Shown here: piece by piece, positions 1-6,231 of the stretch
How positions within the stretch are numbered: the stretch's first letter is position 1
How the letters are laid out: each line of letters starts with the position of its first letter
NCBI GenBank assembly: GCA_027295245.1
Contig: JAPULF010000159.1
Span: 1-10,953, forward strand
Direction of reading: 5' to 3'
DNA length: 10,953 nt
Source: Planctomycetota bacterium
GTDB taxonomy: Bacteria > Planctomycetota > Phycisphaerae > UBA1845 > UTPLA1
Notes under the pieces: model-generated
What the model saw: only the letters and a program-made list of their open reading frames with translations
Told to the model about the DNA's origin: nothing
Database searches by the model: none
Made by a program: the position numbers and the translations under genes

Positions 1-814
1 GCCGGCCGCGCATCTGCTTGGCCTGTTGAATCGGTATGCGCCGTTGCCCCTGGGTGATCAGAATCGAGCCCGCCACGACCGAGATAAACGCAATCATCAT
101 GAACAGAATCTTCGCCGGACCGAATTGCGCGTCGTCGGTGACATCGATCGAAGCGTTCTGTATGACGCGGATCACGGCGTTGGGCATGCGCGCCACGATC
201 CCCGCCATGATGATCAGGCTGATGCCGTTGCCGATTCCATATTCGTCGATTTGCTCGCCGAGCCACATCAGAAACAACGTGCCCGTCGTCATGCCGAAGA
301 CGCCCATGCACCAAAACGCAATCGTCAGGCCCGTGGAGTTCGTCATGTCGTTGTAGATCGGGAACACCATTCCTCCGCCGCTCCCCTGGCTCGTGATGAA
401 TTTGAGCCAGAAGAAGGACTGAATAATGCAAATGCCGACCGTGGCGTAGCGCGTGTACTCCTGAATCTTCTTTCGCCCCGCGTCGCCTTCCTTCTGGAGT
501 CGCTCCAACGAGGGAAGCACCGTCGCGAGAAGTTGGAAAATAATCGACGCCGAAATGTACGGCATGATCCCCAGTCCGAAGACGGTGCTCTGCTGAAGGC
601 TGCCGCCGGTGAAAATAGAAAAGTAATCCGCCAACTGCTCCATGCCGCCGCCAAGTCCCCCACCGCTCTCGAAAAACGTCGTCAGGGCCGTTTGGTCCAC
701 GCCCGGAAGCGGCACGTAAAACCCGATCCGATAAACCGCGAGCAGACCGAGGGTGAACAGGACCTTGTTTCGAAGATCCTTGACCTTGAATATGTTTGCC
801 ACTACCTGAAGCAT
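1..814 (-). CDS. secY: Protein translocase subunit SecY, N-terminal 271 residues (cut by window edge)
   Basis: SecY is the channel-forming subunit of the SecYEG translocon in the inner membrane; it moves unfolded secretory proteins and inserts membrane proteins. Translating down from the ATG at 814-812 gives MLQVVANIFKVKDLRNK, then hydrophobic segments and family motifs: PLPGVD (residues 35-40), GIMPYISASI (82-91, signature 1 region), LPSLERLQKEGD (100-111), YGIGNGISLII (192-202, signature 2 region) and RRIPIQQAKQ (258-267). The reading frame is open to the window edge, so about 60% of a usual 430-470 residue protein is present, roughly transmembrane helices 1-6. The SD AAGGA lies 6 nt before the start. 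The gene follows L15 with a 46-bp gap that holds a strong hairpin. secY is the usual last gene of the spc operon. Only the window boundary truncates it; no frameshift is seen. Confidence 0.97.
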   Translation of the reverse strand, partial: MLQVVANIFKVKDLRNKVLFTLGLLAVYRIGFYVPLPGVDQTALTTFFESGGGLGGGMEQLADYFSIFTGGSLQQSTVFGLGIMPYISASIIFQLLATVLPSLERLQKEGDAGRKKIQEYTRYATVGICIIQSFFWLKFITSQGSGGGMVFPIYNDMTNSTGLTIAFWCMGVFGMTTGTLFLMWLGEQIDEYGIGNGISLIIMAGIVARMPNAVIRVIQNASIDVTDDAQFGPAKILFMMIAFISVVAGSILITQGQRRIPIQQAKQMRGR

Positions 815-836
815 CAATCGTCCTTGGTCGCGAGGT

Positions 837-857
837 CACGGGCCCACTCGGCCCGCG
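837..857 (-). other. Intercistronic hairpin, L15-SecY gap
   Basis: Arms 850-857 and 837-844 pair over 8 bp (one G-U on the RNA strand) around a 5-nt loop at 845-849; the six loop-proximal pairs are all G-C. The stem begins 3 nt after the L15 stop and ends 11 nt before the SecY SD. There is no U-tract, so it is not a standard terminator. It could act in mRNA stability, processing or insulation of secY translation. Confidence 0.5.
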
Positions 858-860
858 GGG

Positions 861-1526
861 TCACGCCTCGCCTGCATCGGTCCCTTTGCTTTTTTCGCCG
901 GCGCCGCCCTTCGGCTGTTTTTTGGCGCCGTCACCGCCCGTTTTTGCTGCGCCGCTCTTGGCCGGCGGTTTACTTGGTTTCTTCTCTTTTTTCCCGCCCT
1001 TGGACCCGGCTTTCGCTTCGCCCTTCTTCTCTTCTTCCACGACCTTGGGGCGCTTCACGAACTTCTTCTTGGGTTGCGGCCCCAGTCTCGTGACACTTCC
1101 GCCCACGCCTTCGATTTTCTTCGCGGCCTCGGCGCTGAACCGCTGGGCCTCAACCGAGAGCTTCTTCTTCAGCTCGCCGTTCCCTAGAATCTTCACCGTT
1201 CCCGCCGCGCTGCGGATCAATCCCTGCTCTTTCAAGGACGCAGCCGTGACATGGCCGCCCTCCTCGTAGCGGGCCTCCAGTTCCTCGACGTTCACGATTT
1301 GGTATTCCGTTCGAAAATTCGCGTTATTGAATCCGACTTTCGGGATTCGCCGGAACAACGGAAACATCGCACCCTCTCGAAGGGTGAAACTGCGATACCC
1401 GGATCTCTGACCGGCGCCCTTGTGCCCCCGGCCGGACGTCTTGCCGTGGCCGCTTCCACGGCCCCGACCGATCCTCTTTCGTTGCCGGTTGGCGCCGGCC
1501 GCGGTTGTAATGTCCTTGACGTTCAT
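861..1526 (-). CDS. rplO: 50S ribosomal protein L15 (uL15) with long Lys/Gly/Ala-rich C-terminal tail
   Basis: L15 binds 23S rRNA and takes part in late assembly of the large subunit. The Gly/Arg-rich N-terminal segment RKRIGRGRGSGHGKTSGRG (residues 16-34) is diagnostic, and VKILGNGELKKKLSV (111-125) followed by SAEAAKKIEGVGG fits the C-terminal L15 signature. The usual protein has about 145 residues; this one has 221. The conserved fold ends near residue 149, and the remaining 72 residues are a low-complexity basic tail with KKK, EEEKK and PSKPPAKSG runs. The ATG at 1526 has the SD GAGGT 4 nt upstream. The TGA stop of S5 overlaps that SD (TGAGGT), which suggests translational coupling. L30 is normally encoded between S5 and L15 but is absent here: only 7 bp separate them. 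Confidence 0.97.
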   Translation of the reverse strand: MNVKDITTAAGANRQRKRIGRGRGSGHGKTSGRGHKGAGQRSGYRSFTLREGAMFPLFRRIPKVGFNNANFRTEYQIVNVEELEARYEEGGHVTAASLKEQGLIRSAAGTVKILGNGELKKKLSVEAQRFSAEAAKKIEGVGGSVTRLGPQPKKKFVKRPKVVEEEKKGEAKAGSKGGKKEKKPSKPPAKSGAAKTGGDGAKKQPKGGAGEKSKGTDAGEA

Positions 1527-1533
1527 CTTGACC

Positions 1534-2052
1534 TCAACTTGCCAGCGTCACACCACGAAGGGCTTCGATCGTCTTACGGTCCCTGAGTGCATTCAGCGCC
1601 GCCATCGTGGCCTTCACCAGGTTCTTCGGACTCGTCGAACCGTATACCTTGGTCAGACAGTCGCTCACGCCGGCCAGCTCGAGCACCGCCCGAACGCTGG
1701 CCCCCGCAATGACGCCCGTCCCGGAACTCGCCGGCAACAGCCGAACCCGGCTCGCTTCGAATCGCCCGGTGACCTGGTGCGAAATCGTCGATCCCTGCAG
1801 TCGGATCCGCGTCAATGCCGCGGTCGCCCGCTTGCGACCTTTTTCCACAGCGCTCGGGACTTCATTGGCCTTTCCGTACCCGACGCCCACGCTTCCGTTC
1901 CGATCACCGACCACCACTAAAGCGGCGAAACTAAACCGCCTGCCGCCCTTGACCACCTTGGAGCAGCGGTAGATCTTGACCACCTTCTCGTCGAAGCCAG
2001 TGTCCTCGGACTCTCGTGGCGTTCGTGTGCGTCCCGGCAATGTCGCCATCAT
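1534..2052 (-). CDS. rpsE: 30S ribosomal protein S5 (uS5)
   Basis: S5 sits at the mRNA entry side of the small subunit and contributes to decoding accuracy and mRNA unwinding; changes in its N-terminal loop give spectinomycin resistance in other bacteria. The dsRNA-binding-like N-terminal domain shows VVKGGRRFSFAALVVVGD (residues 33-50), then GYGKANEVPSAVEKG (58-72). The C-terminal domain carries LLPASSGTGVIAGASVRAVLELAG and SPKNLVKATMAAL. The length of 172 residues is typical. The start is uncertain: ATGs at 2052 and 2049 and a GTG at 2058 are adjacent and none has a strong SD (GCGAG lies 5 nt before 2052); I chose the first ATG. A 7-bp hairpin lies in the upstream gap. The stop overlaps the SD of L15. 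Confidence 0.96.
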   Translation of the reverse strand: MMATLPGRTRTPRESEDTGFDEKVVKIYRCSKVVKGGRRFSFAALVVVGDRNGSVGVGYGKANEVPSAVEKGRKRATAALTRIRLQGSTISHQVTGRFEASRVRLLPASSGTGVIAGASVRAVLELAGVSDCLTKVYGSTSPKNLVKATMAALNALRDRKTIEALRGVTLAS

Positions 2053-2070
2053 TTGCACTCGCTTCGTATC

Positions 2071-2087
2071 AACCGGCCCTGCCGGCT
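2071..2087 (-). other. Intercistronic hairpin, L18-S5 gap
   Basis: Arms 2081-2087 and 2071-2077 form a 7-bp stem (one G-U on the RNA strand) with a 3-nt loop at 2078-2080. It lies between the L18 stop (2103) and the S5 start. No U-tract follows. S5 is one of the genes here with a weak SD, so the stem could influence its translation, but this is inference. Confidence 0.45.
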
Positions 2088-2102
2088 TGTCTTACTCGCA
2101 AC

Positions 2103-2471
2103 TCAAAAATCGAGGCCGGCCTTGCGGGCCGCCTCGGCCAGCGCCTTGACCCGGCCGTGATATCGGTAACAACCGCGGTCGAAGGCAACCTGGCGGATGT
2201 TCTGCATCCGGGCCTGTTCCGCCAGCACCTGACCCACCATCGCCGCCGACTGACAGTTGCCGCCGTTCTTGACTTGTCCGGAAAGCAACTTCAACTTCGT
2301 GTTGGCCGCACAAATCGTGCGCCCGCTCGCGTCGTCGATGATCTGGGCGTATATGTGCTTGTTGCTGCGAAACAAGGACAACCGCGGCCGTTCGGACCGA
2401 CCGATCATCTTGCCCCGTACGCGCTTTCGACGGCGTTGTCGCCGAACCAGTTTCTGTTTATTCGTTGTCAT
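2103..2471 (-). CDS. rplR: 50S ribosomal protein L18 (uL18)
   Basis: L18 binds 5S rRNA and, with L5, anchors it in the central protuberance of the large subunit. The 122-residue protein begins with a basic tail ([15 protein letters not shown], residues 7-21). It continues with the family core [20 protein letters not shown] (28-47), and ends with [20 protein letters not shown] and ARKAGLDF, the usual C-terminus. The length matches bacterial L18 (115-122). The ATG start at 2471 has AGGT about 6 nt upstream. It follows L6 by 21 bp and precedes S5 by 50 bp, in canonical spc order. Confidence 0.98.
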   Translation of the reverse strand: MTTNKQKLVRRQRRRKRVRGKMIGRSERPRLSLFRSNKHIYAQIIDDASGRTICAANTKLKLLSGQVKNGGNCQSAAMVGQVLAEQARMQNIRQVAFDRGCYRYHGRVKALAEAARKAGLDF

Positions 2472-2492
2472 CGCAATACCTGAAATCGCATG

Positions 2493-3074
2493 CTAGCCGC
2501 CGCCTGCCCCGGCGAACGCCTTGCCCGCCTTTCGACGAATCTTTTCGCCGGCGTAGCGCACGCCCTTGCCCTTATACGGCTCGGGCTTGCGAACATCCTT
2601 GATCGACCGCGCGAACTGCCCGACCGCCTGTTTGTCGATACCCGACACCGTCAGCTTCGCGGGGGTGTCGTCTCCGCGCGTCGCGGGCACCTCGATGTCC
2701 ACCTTCACGCCCGCCGGTATGGCCAGCTTGACGGTGTGGGAATAGCCCACGTTCAACTCGAGTGACTGTCCCGCCTCCTTGCAGCCGTATCCGGTGCCGT
2801 AGATCTCCATCTTGATCGCATAGCCCGCCGTCACGCCGACGACCATGTTGTTGATCAATGCCCGTGTCATTCCGTGAAACGCCCGGGCCCGCGGGTCGTC
2901 GGACGCCCGGGTCACCGTGATCACATGCCCCTTGGCGTCGTGGGACACCGACACGCCTTCCGGATGCGACCAGGACAAAGAGCCCTTCGGACCGGCTATA
3001 TCGATATTCGCCCCGTCCAATTGGACCTTTACGCCCGATGGCAGAGGCACTGGCTGTTTGCCGATACGCGACAT
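2493..3074 (-). CDS. rplF: 50S ribosomal protein L6 (uL6)
   Basis: L6 binds 23S rRNA near the sarcin-ricin loop, by the factor-binding site. The product begins MSRIGKQPVPLPSGV, the standard bacterial L6 N-terminus. It shows GPKGSLSW (28-35), RALINNMVVGVTAGY (71-85) and the C-terminal signature PEPYKGKGV (164-172), followed by RYAGEKIRRKAGK. The length is 193 residues against the usual 177-184, with a short AGAGGG end. The ATG at 3074 is chosen because GGAGGG sits 6 nt upstream. An in-frame TTG at 3116 would add 14 residues, overlap the S8 stop, and is not supported. The gap to S8 (38 bp) holds a 6-bp hairpin right after the S8 stop. Confidence 0.98.
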   Translation of the reverse strand: MSRIGKQPVPLPSGVKVQLDGANIDIAGPKGSLSWSHPEGVSVSHDAKGHVITVTRASDDPRARAFHGMTRALINNMVVGVTAGYAIKMEIYGTGYGCKEAGQSLELNVGYSHTVKLAIPAGVKVDIEVPATRGDDTPAKLTVSGIDKQAVGQFARSIKDVRKPEPYKGKGVRYAGEKIRRKAGKAFAGAGGG

Positions 3075-3096
3075 CGCGTTCCCTCCGACGAATGCC

Positions 3097-3111
3097 CTTC
3101 TCGTTGAGAAG
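3097..3111 (-). other. Intercistronic hairpin, S8-L6 gap
   Basis: A perfect 6-bp inverted repeat (arms 3106-3111 and 3097-3102, 3-nt loop 3103-3105) begins one base after the S8 stop codon (3113-3115) and ends 11 nt before the strong L6 SD. A flanking G-U pair could extend it. Unlike the other stems it is not GC-dominated (CTTCTC/GAGAAG), so base composition alone explains it less easily. Confidence 0.5.
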
Positions 3112-3112
3112 A

Positions 3113-3508
3113 TCAATACACGCTGCAGAGCAGTTCGCCGCCGATTCCTTTCTCATGACACGTTCGTTGACTCAACACGCCTTGGCTCGTCGACAAGATC
3201 GCGATGCCCAGACCGTTCAGCACGCTCGGAATCTCGCCGGCACCGACGTACTTGCGGCAGCCGGCCTTGCTTTCGCGCTTCAAGCTGGTCAGAACATCTT
3301 CGCCGCGCGGACCGTATTTGAGCGTAACCCGCAACAGGCCCTGTTTCGCGTCAGCGATTTGCTCAACGTCCTTGATGTAACCTTCTTCCTTCAACACCTT
3401 GCATATCGCGAGCTTGACGCCGCTTCGCGGTATCATGACCTCGCTGGCCCGAATTCGAACCCCGTTGCGGATGCGGGTTAACAGGTCGGCAATCGGATCA
3501 CTCCACAT
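3113..3508 (-). CDS. rpsH: 30S ribosomal protein S8 (uS8)
   Basis: S8 is a primary 16S rRNA binder in the platform of the small subunit; in E. coli it also represses translation of the spc operon from a site near the L5 start. The product has 131 residues, the family's usual length. It begins MWSDPIADLLTRIRNG, continues with VKLAICKVLKEEGYI (31-45), and ends with the S8 signature NGLGIAILSTSQGVLS (98-113) and GIGGELLCSVY. A QRTCHEKG segment stands where many bacteria have EARKKK, a mild deviation in the RNA-contacting C-terminus. The ATG start has GAGGC about 5 nt upstream. S14 lies 21 bp upstream. Confidence 0.98.
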   Translation of the reverse strand: MWSDPIADLLTRIRNGVRIRASEVMIPRSGVKLAICKVLKEEGYIKDVEQIADAKQGLLRVTLKYGPRGEDVLTSLKRESKAGCRKYVGAGEIPSVLNGLGIAILSTSQGVLSQRTCHEKGIGGELLCSVY

Positions 3509-3529
3509 AGTCTGCCTCGCGCCTCTCGA

Positions 3530-3715
3530 TTACCAACTGGCCTTCCTGACACCGGGAATCACCGCATCCAGCGCCAGATTCCGAAAACAAATACGACACA
3601 GCAGGAACTTGCGATAGACCGCACGGGCTCGACCGCACACCTGACAACGCGTGTAGCCGCGCGACGAGAACTTCGGTTTCGCGGCGGCCTTGATTCGCAG
3701 TCCTTTTCTAGCCAT
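3530..3715 (-). CDS. rpsN: 30S ribosomal protein S14, zinc-binding type Z (uS14)
   Basis: S14 binds 16S rRNA in the head of the small subunit and is a late assembly protein. This is the short 61-residue form with a four-cysteine zinc site: C24, C27, C40 and C43 (CQVC-12 residues-CRIC). It is followed by [18 protein letters not shown], the standard C-terminus. Zinc-independent S14 is longer (about 89-101 residues) and lacks the cysteines. The ATG at 3715 has AGGAG 11 nt upstream, and the TAG stop of L5 is part of that SD (TTAGGAG), so the two are probably translationally coupled. Confidence 0.98.
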   Translation of the reverse strand: MARKGLRIKAAAKPKFSSRGYTRCQVCGRARAVYRKFLLCRICFRNLALDAVIPGVRKASW

Positions 3716-3729
3716 TCGCTGATTCGCTC

Positions 3730-4284
3730 CTAAGACTCGTTCTCGTCCTTGCGGAACGGCACGCCCAACAGGGTCATCAGCCGCCGGCCCTCGCTGTCGT
3801 TCCCGGCCGTCGTCACCATCGTGATATTCATGCCCTGCTGAAACTCCACCTTGTCGGGATCGACCTCGGGAAACACGGTCTGCTCCGTCAACCCCATGCT
3901 GTAATTCCCACGCCCGTCGAACCCCTTCGGGTTCAAACCGCGAAAGTCGCGAATACGGGGAATCGTGATCGAAATCAGCCGATCTAAAAACTCGAACATT
4001 CGTTTGCCGCGAAGCGTCACCTTGATCCCGATCTCATATCCCTTGCGAACCTTGAAGTTCGAAACGCTCTTTCGGGCTCGACAAGCCACCGGCACCTGAC
4101 CGGCGATAACCGCAAGCTCCTTCTTGGCGAGCTCCATGCGCTTCTTTTCTTCCAGCGCCTTTCCGAGCCCCATGGAAATCACGATCTTGTCCAATCGCGG
4201 AATCGACAGGCGATTCTTCCGATTGAGTTCTCCTTGAAGCGAAGGAAGAACCTGCGTCTTGTATTGATCCGCCAACCGCGCCAT
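3730..4284 (-). CDS. rplE: 50S ribosomal protein L5 (uL5)
   Basis: L5 binds 5S rRNA and forms part of the central protuberance, contacting the P-site tRNA. The 184-residue product (usual 178-187) contains the signature [11 protein letters not shown] (residues 31-41). It then shows [21 protein letters not shown] and the long conserved stretch with [20 protein letters not shown] (117-136), [15 protein letters not shown] and [13 protein letters not shown] near the C-terminus. The ATG at 4284 has the SD GGAG 7 nt upstream. That SD touches the 3' arm of a GC hairpin in the 36-bp gap after L24, so folding could limit access. In E. coli this junction is where S8 represses the spc operon; the hairpin here is not recognisably the same site. 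Confidence 0.98.
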   Translation of the reverse strand: MARLADQYKTQVLPSLQGELNRKNRLSIPRLDKIVISMGLGKALEEKKRMELAKKELAVIAGQVPVACRARKSVSNFKVRKGYEIGIKVTLRGKRMFEFLDRLISITIPRIRDFRGLNPKGFDGRGNYSMGLTEQTVFPEVDPDKVEFQQGMNITMVTTAGNDSEGRRLMTLLGVPFRKDENES

Positions 4285-4294
4285 GTTCTATCTC

Positions 4295-4311
4295 CGGGGC
4301 ACTGCGCCCCG
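4295..4311 (-). other. Intercistronic hairpin overlapping the L5 ribosome binding site
   Basis: Arms 4306-4311 and 4295-4300 are a perfect 6-bp all-G/C inverted repeat with a 5-nt loop at 4301-4305. One more G-U pair can extend the stem. The SD of L5 (GGAG, 4295-4292) begins at the last stem base, so a closed stem would partly mask it. This makes it a candidate translational control element. No U-tract is present. Confidence 0.5.
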
Positions 4312-4320
4312 ACTTCGATC

Positions 4321-4683
4321 CTACGTCTTTGCTCCGGCCTTGGCCGACTTGGCGTCGCTCAACACCGTGCCACCGCGACTGATCCGGAGCTTTGCCTTGA
4401 CCCGTCCGTCCTTGTCGGTCTCCACTTCAAAATGAACCCGGCTGCCGCGACCACTCTTGGGATCGACCGGCAGGACGTTCGAAATATGGATCGGCGCTTC
4501 CTTTCGGATGCGGCCGCCCTGCGGCGTCCGGCGGCTCGGCCGAAGATGCCGGTAAACCATATTGACGCCTTCGATCACGACCACCTGCTTCACGGGGTCC
4601 ACCCGCAAGACCTTGCCCTGCGTGCCTTTGTTGTCGCCCGCAATGACCTCGACACGGTCGCCTTTTCGAACCTTTGCGGCCAT
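4321..4683 (-). CDS. rplX: 50S ribosomal protein L24 (uL24)
   Basis: L24 is an early assembly initiator that binds 23S rRNA domain I near the exit of the peptide tunnel. The 120-residue product starts [20 protein letters not shown], a KOW motif spanning roughly residues 7-34 with [11 protein letters not shown]. It continues with [14 protein letters not shown] and the downstream [16 protein letters not shown], all typical. An added tail of about 15 residues ([11 protein letters not shown] end) makes it longer than E. coli L24 (104). The ATG at 4683 has GAGGTG 7 nt upstream, lying at the 3' end of L14; only one base separates L14's TGA from this start. An upstream in-frame TTG at 4704 was rejected. 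Confidence 0.97.
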   Translation of the reverse strand: MAAKVRKGDRVEVIAGDNKGTQGKVLRVDPVKQVVVIEGVNMVYRHLRPSRRTPQGGRIRKEAPIHISNVLPVDPKSGRGSRVHFEVETDKDGRVKAKLRISRGGTVLSDAKSAKAGAKT

Positions 4684-4684
4684 C

Positions 4685-5098
4685 TCAAACCACCTCGCTC
4701 GCAAGCGATATAATCTTCATGAAACCCTTCTCGCGAAGCTCCCGGGCCACGGCCCCGAAAATCCGCGTTCCCTTCGGGTTCTTTTCCTCGTCGATCACGA
4801 CTGCGGCGTTCGAATCGAAACGTACGTAGCTGCCGTCGGGTCGCCTGACCGGATACTTGGTTCGGACGATCACCGCCCTGATTTTTCGCCGCGTCGCTCG
4901 TTCCTTCCGGTTGTTTCCGGAGAAATAGTCGCTGTTCGGCAGCGCCTTCTTCACCGTGCATACCACGATATCCCCCACGCCGGCGGTCCGCCTCGTATAC
5001 CTGCTCGCGCCTGTCGAACCCCCCAGCACCCGTATCACCAAGGCGCGCTTGGCCCCGGTGTTGTCCGCGATTTCGACGATGCTTTCCGATTGAATCAT
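4685..5098 (-). CDS. rplN: 50S ribosomal protein L14 (uL14), with two insertions
   Basis: L14 lies at the subunit interface, contacts 16S rRNA helix 14, and is where RsfS binds in other bacteria. The product starts [20 protein letters not shown] and ends [20 protein letters not shown] plus ISLASEVV, so its identity is certain. It has 137 residues against the very constant 122-123. By eye against E. coli L14, about 6 extra residues fall in the [18 protein letters not shown] loop (around 29-38) and about 9 in the [19 protein letters not shown] stretch (around 55-72). Both are basic loops. The reading frame stays open, so this is not a frameshift. The ATG has AGG 8 nt upstream. In E. coli this is the first gene of the separate spc operon; no promoter is visible in the 48-bp gap here. 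Confidence 0.97.
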   Translation of the reverse strand: MIQSESIVEIADNTGAKRALVIRVLGGSTGASRYTRRTAGVGDIVVCTVKKALPNSDYFSGNNRKERATRRKIRAVIVRTKYPVRRPDGSYVRFDSNAAVVIDEEKNPKGTRIFGAVARELREKGFMKIISLASEVV

Positions 5099-5122
5099 CT
5101 GCTAAACCTGCCATTACAACGC

Positions 5123-5145
5123 CGCGCCCCCTTCAGGGAACCGCG
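5123..5145 (-). other. Intercistronic hairpin, S17-L14 gap
   Basis: Arms 5136-5145 and 5123-5131 form 9 bp with one bulged base (5141), two G-U pairs on the RNA strand, and a 4-nt loop at 5132-5135. It begins one base after the S17 stop (5147-5149). No U-tract follows. This is the junction where E. coli separates its S10 and spc operons. Confidence 0.5.
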
Positions 5146-5146
5146 A

Positions 5147-5434
5147 TCAGGATCCTCGCGCCGTGCGAAGCACTCGCACCAATCTCCAGGACTTCGTCTT
5201 GCTGAGCGGGCGGCAAGCGGCGATCTCCACGCTATCTCCCACCCGGGCCTCGTTTTTTTCGTCGTGAACATGCAGGCTCCCGCGACGCCGCTGGTACTTT
5301 CCGTACTTCGGATGCTGAACGATCCGGTCGATTCGAACCTTGATGGTCTTGTTGCGGCCGTCGGTCTCCACAACGCCTATCTTCGTCCGACGATGGCCCC
5401 TTGCCTCGGGTTTTGCCTGCTGTGTTTCTACCAT
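5147..5434 (-). CDS. rpsQ: 30S ribosomal protein S17 (uS17)
   Basis: S17 binds 16S rRNA helices 7 and 11 and helps initiate small-subunit assembly. The product has an OB-fold core, [20 protein letters not shown] (residues 17-36), then [19 protein letters not shown]. It contains the S17 signature [20 protein letters not shown] (67-86), ending [10 protein letters not shown]. The length is 95 residues from the ATG at 5434, slightly above the usual 83-90. The start is not certain: the ATG has AAGGA directly adjacent, too close for a good SD, and an in-frame GTG at 5458 would add 8 residues. That GTG lies inside the 3' arm of a strong hairpin, which argues against it. Confidence 0.95.
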   Translation of the reverse strand: MVETQQAKPEARGHRRTKIGVVETDGRNKTIKVRIDRIVQHPKYGKYQRRRGSLHVHDEKNEARVGDSVEIAACRPLSKTKSWRLVRVLRTARGS

Positions 5435-5454
5435 TCCTTGACACGTCCTGTCCT

Positions 5455-5477
5455 GCACGGCGGCACCCCGCCGTTGC
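5455..5477 (-). other. Intercistronic hairpin, L29-S17 gap
   Basis: A perfect 7-bp core stem (arms 5468-5474 and 5457-5463) closes a 4-nt loop at 5464-5467. Skipping one base (5475) adds two more G-C pairs, 9 bp in all. It lies between the L29 stop (5493) and the S17 start. There is no U-tract. The alternative S17 GTG start would be buried in its 3' arm. Confidence 0.5.
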
Positions 5478-5492
5478 GCCCGTCCGTTCTCA

Positions 5493-5729
5493 CTACACCG
5501 TTCCGACGGATTCGAGGTGGTACTGTTTCTGCTCGATATCCTTTTCGCCGCGCTCGCCGAGCACCGTAAAAACCCTGGCGATGTCTTTCTTCACTTTTCC
5601 GAGCTGGGACGAATCCTCCAGCTTTTCCGTCACACGCTGGCTGCGCAGATCGAACTGATGCCGCCGCAGTCGGTCCAGTTCGGTGTGAATCTCTTCCGTC
5701 TTCAACTCGCGTATGTCAGAGATCTTCAT
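5493..5729 (-). CDS. rpmC: 50S ribosomal protein L29 (uL29)
   Basis: L29 is a small two-helix protein at the peptide tunnel exit, near the docking site for signal recognition particle and trigger factor. The product starts [20 protein letters not shown], a typical first helix. The second-helix signature follows as [18 protein letters not shown] (residues 43-60). The length is 78 residues against the usual 61-72, with a short extra tail to HLESVGTV. The ATG at 5729 is chosen by homology; its SD is weak (GGATCGGA just upstream). The frame stays open much further upstream, into L16, but that extension reads as nonsense relative to the family. Neighbours L16 and S17 are in canonical order. Confidence 0.96.
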   Translation of the reverse strand: MKISDIRELKTEEIHTELDRLRRHQFDLRSQRVTEKLEDSSQLGKVKKDIARVFTVLGERGEKDIEQKQYHLESVGTV

Positions 5730-5751
5730 GTCCGATCCAACATTCCGTTCA

Positions 5752-5768
5752 GGCCGTCTTGCGCGGCC
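5752..5768 (-). other. Intercistronic hairpin, L16-L29 gap
   Basis: Arms 5764-5768 and 5752-5756 (GGCCG/CGGCC) form a 5-bp all-G/C stem around a 7-nt loop, starting 2 nt after the L16 stop. It is the weakest of the intercistronic stems listed here and could be chance in GC-rich DNA. Confidence 0.3.
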
Positions 5769-5770
5769 GC

Positions 5771-6190
5771 CTACACCCGAAACCGACGTTTTACGAATCG
5801 GCACCGGTACGGCATCTTGTGGGCCACCCGCGCGAGTGCCAACTGGGCAATTTCCTCTTCGACCCCGCCGATCTCGTACAGAATATTGCCGGGACGAACC
5901 ACCGCGGCCCAAAAATCAGGTTCACCTTTTCCCTTGCCCATTCTCGTCTCGAGCGGCTTACTCGAAACGCTCTTATGCGGAAACATGCGGATAAACACGC
6001 GACCTTCGCGATGTAGAAAATGCGTGGCCGCCATCCGGCCCGCCTCAATCTGTCGCGCGTTTATTCTGCCGCCTTCCAACACCTGGAGCCCGTAGTCTCC
6101 GTACGCAACGAAATTGCCGCGCATCGCATTTCCACGAATGCGGCCCTTTTGGTGTTTTCGAAACTTCACTCTCGCCGGCATCATTGCCAT
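5771..6190 (-). CDS. rplP: 50S ribosomal protein L16 (uL16)
   Basis: L16 binds near the A-site and tRNA elbow in the large subunit and is needed for late assembly. The 139-residue product begins MAMMPARVKFRKHQKGRIRG. It contains VAYGDYGLQVLEGGRINARQ (28-47) and ARQIEAGRMAATH, then signature RMGKGKGEPDFWAAVVRPG (83-101), ending in VAHKMPYRCRFVKRRFRV. R83 corresponds to the arginine hydroxylated in E. coli L16 (R81); whether it is modified here is unknown. The ATG at 6190 has GGAG 9 nt upstream; ATGs three and four codons in could also serve. A clear 8-bp hairpin lies between the S3 stop and this SD. Confidence 0.97.
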   Translation of the reverse strand: MAMMPARVKFRKHQKGRIRGNAMRGNFVAYGDYGLQVLEGGRINARQIEAGRMAATHFLHREGRVFIRMFPHKSVSSKPLETRMGKGKGEPDFWAAVVRPGNILYEIGGVEEEIAQLALARVAHKMPYRCRFVKRRFRV

Positions 6191-6206
6191 GACGACTTAC
6201 TCCAAT

Positions 6207-6225
6207 CAAACCCGCTCCGGGCTTG
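6207..6225 (-). other. Intercistronic hairpin, S3-L16 gap
   Basis: Arms 6218-6225 and 6207-6214 form an 8-bp stem (one G-U on the RNA strand) with a 3-nt loop at 6215-6217. It starts 6 nt after the S3 stop and ends 3 nt before the L16 SD (GGAG, 6203-6200). No U-tract follows. Its closeness to the SD makes an effect on L16 initiation plausible. Confidence 0.5.
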
Positions 6226-6231
6226 GCCTCT

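Noticed and set aside
26..1093. Plus-strand open frame of 355 codons at the start of the window
   Set aside because: It is antisense to SecY and L15, both certain by sequence, and its translation is Arg/His-rich with no domain. Stop codons are rare in antisense frames of GC-rich genes.
4562..5569. Plus-strand open frame of 335 codons across L24, L14, S17 and L29
   Set aside because: Antisense shadow spanning several certain genes; composition is typical of a non-coding frame.
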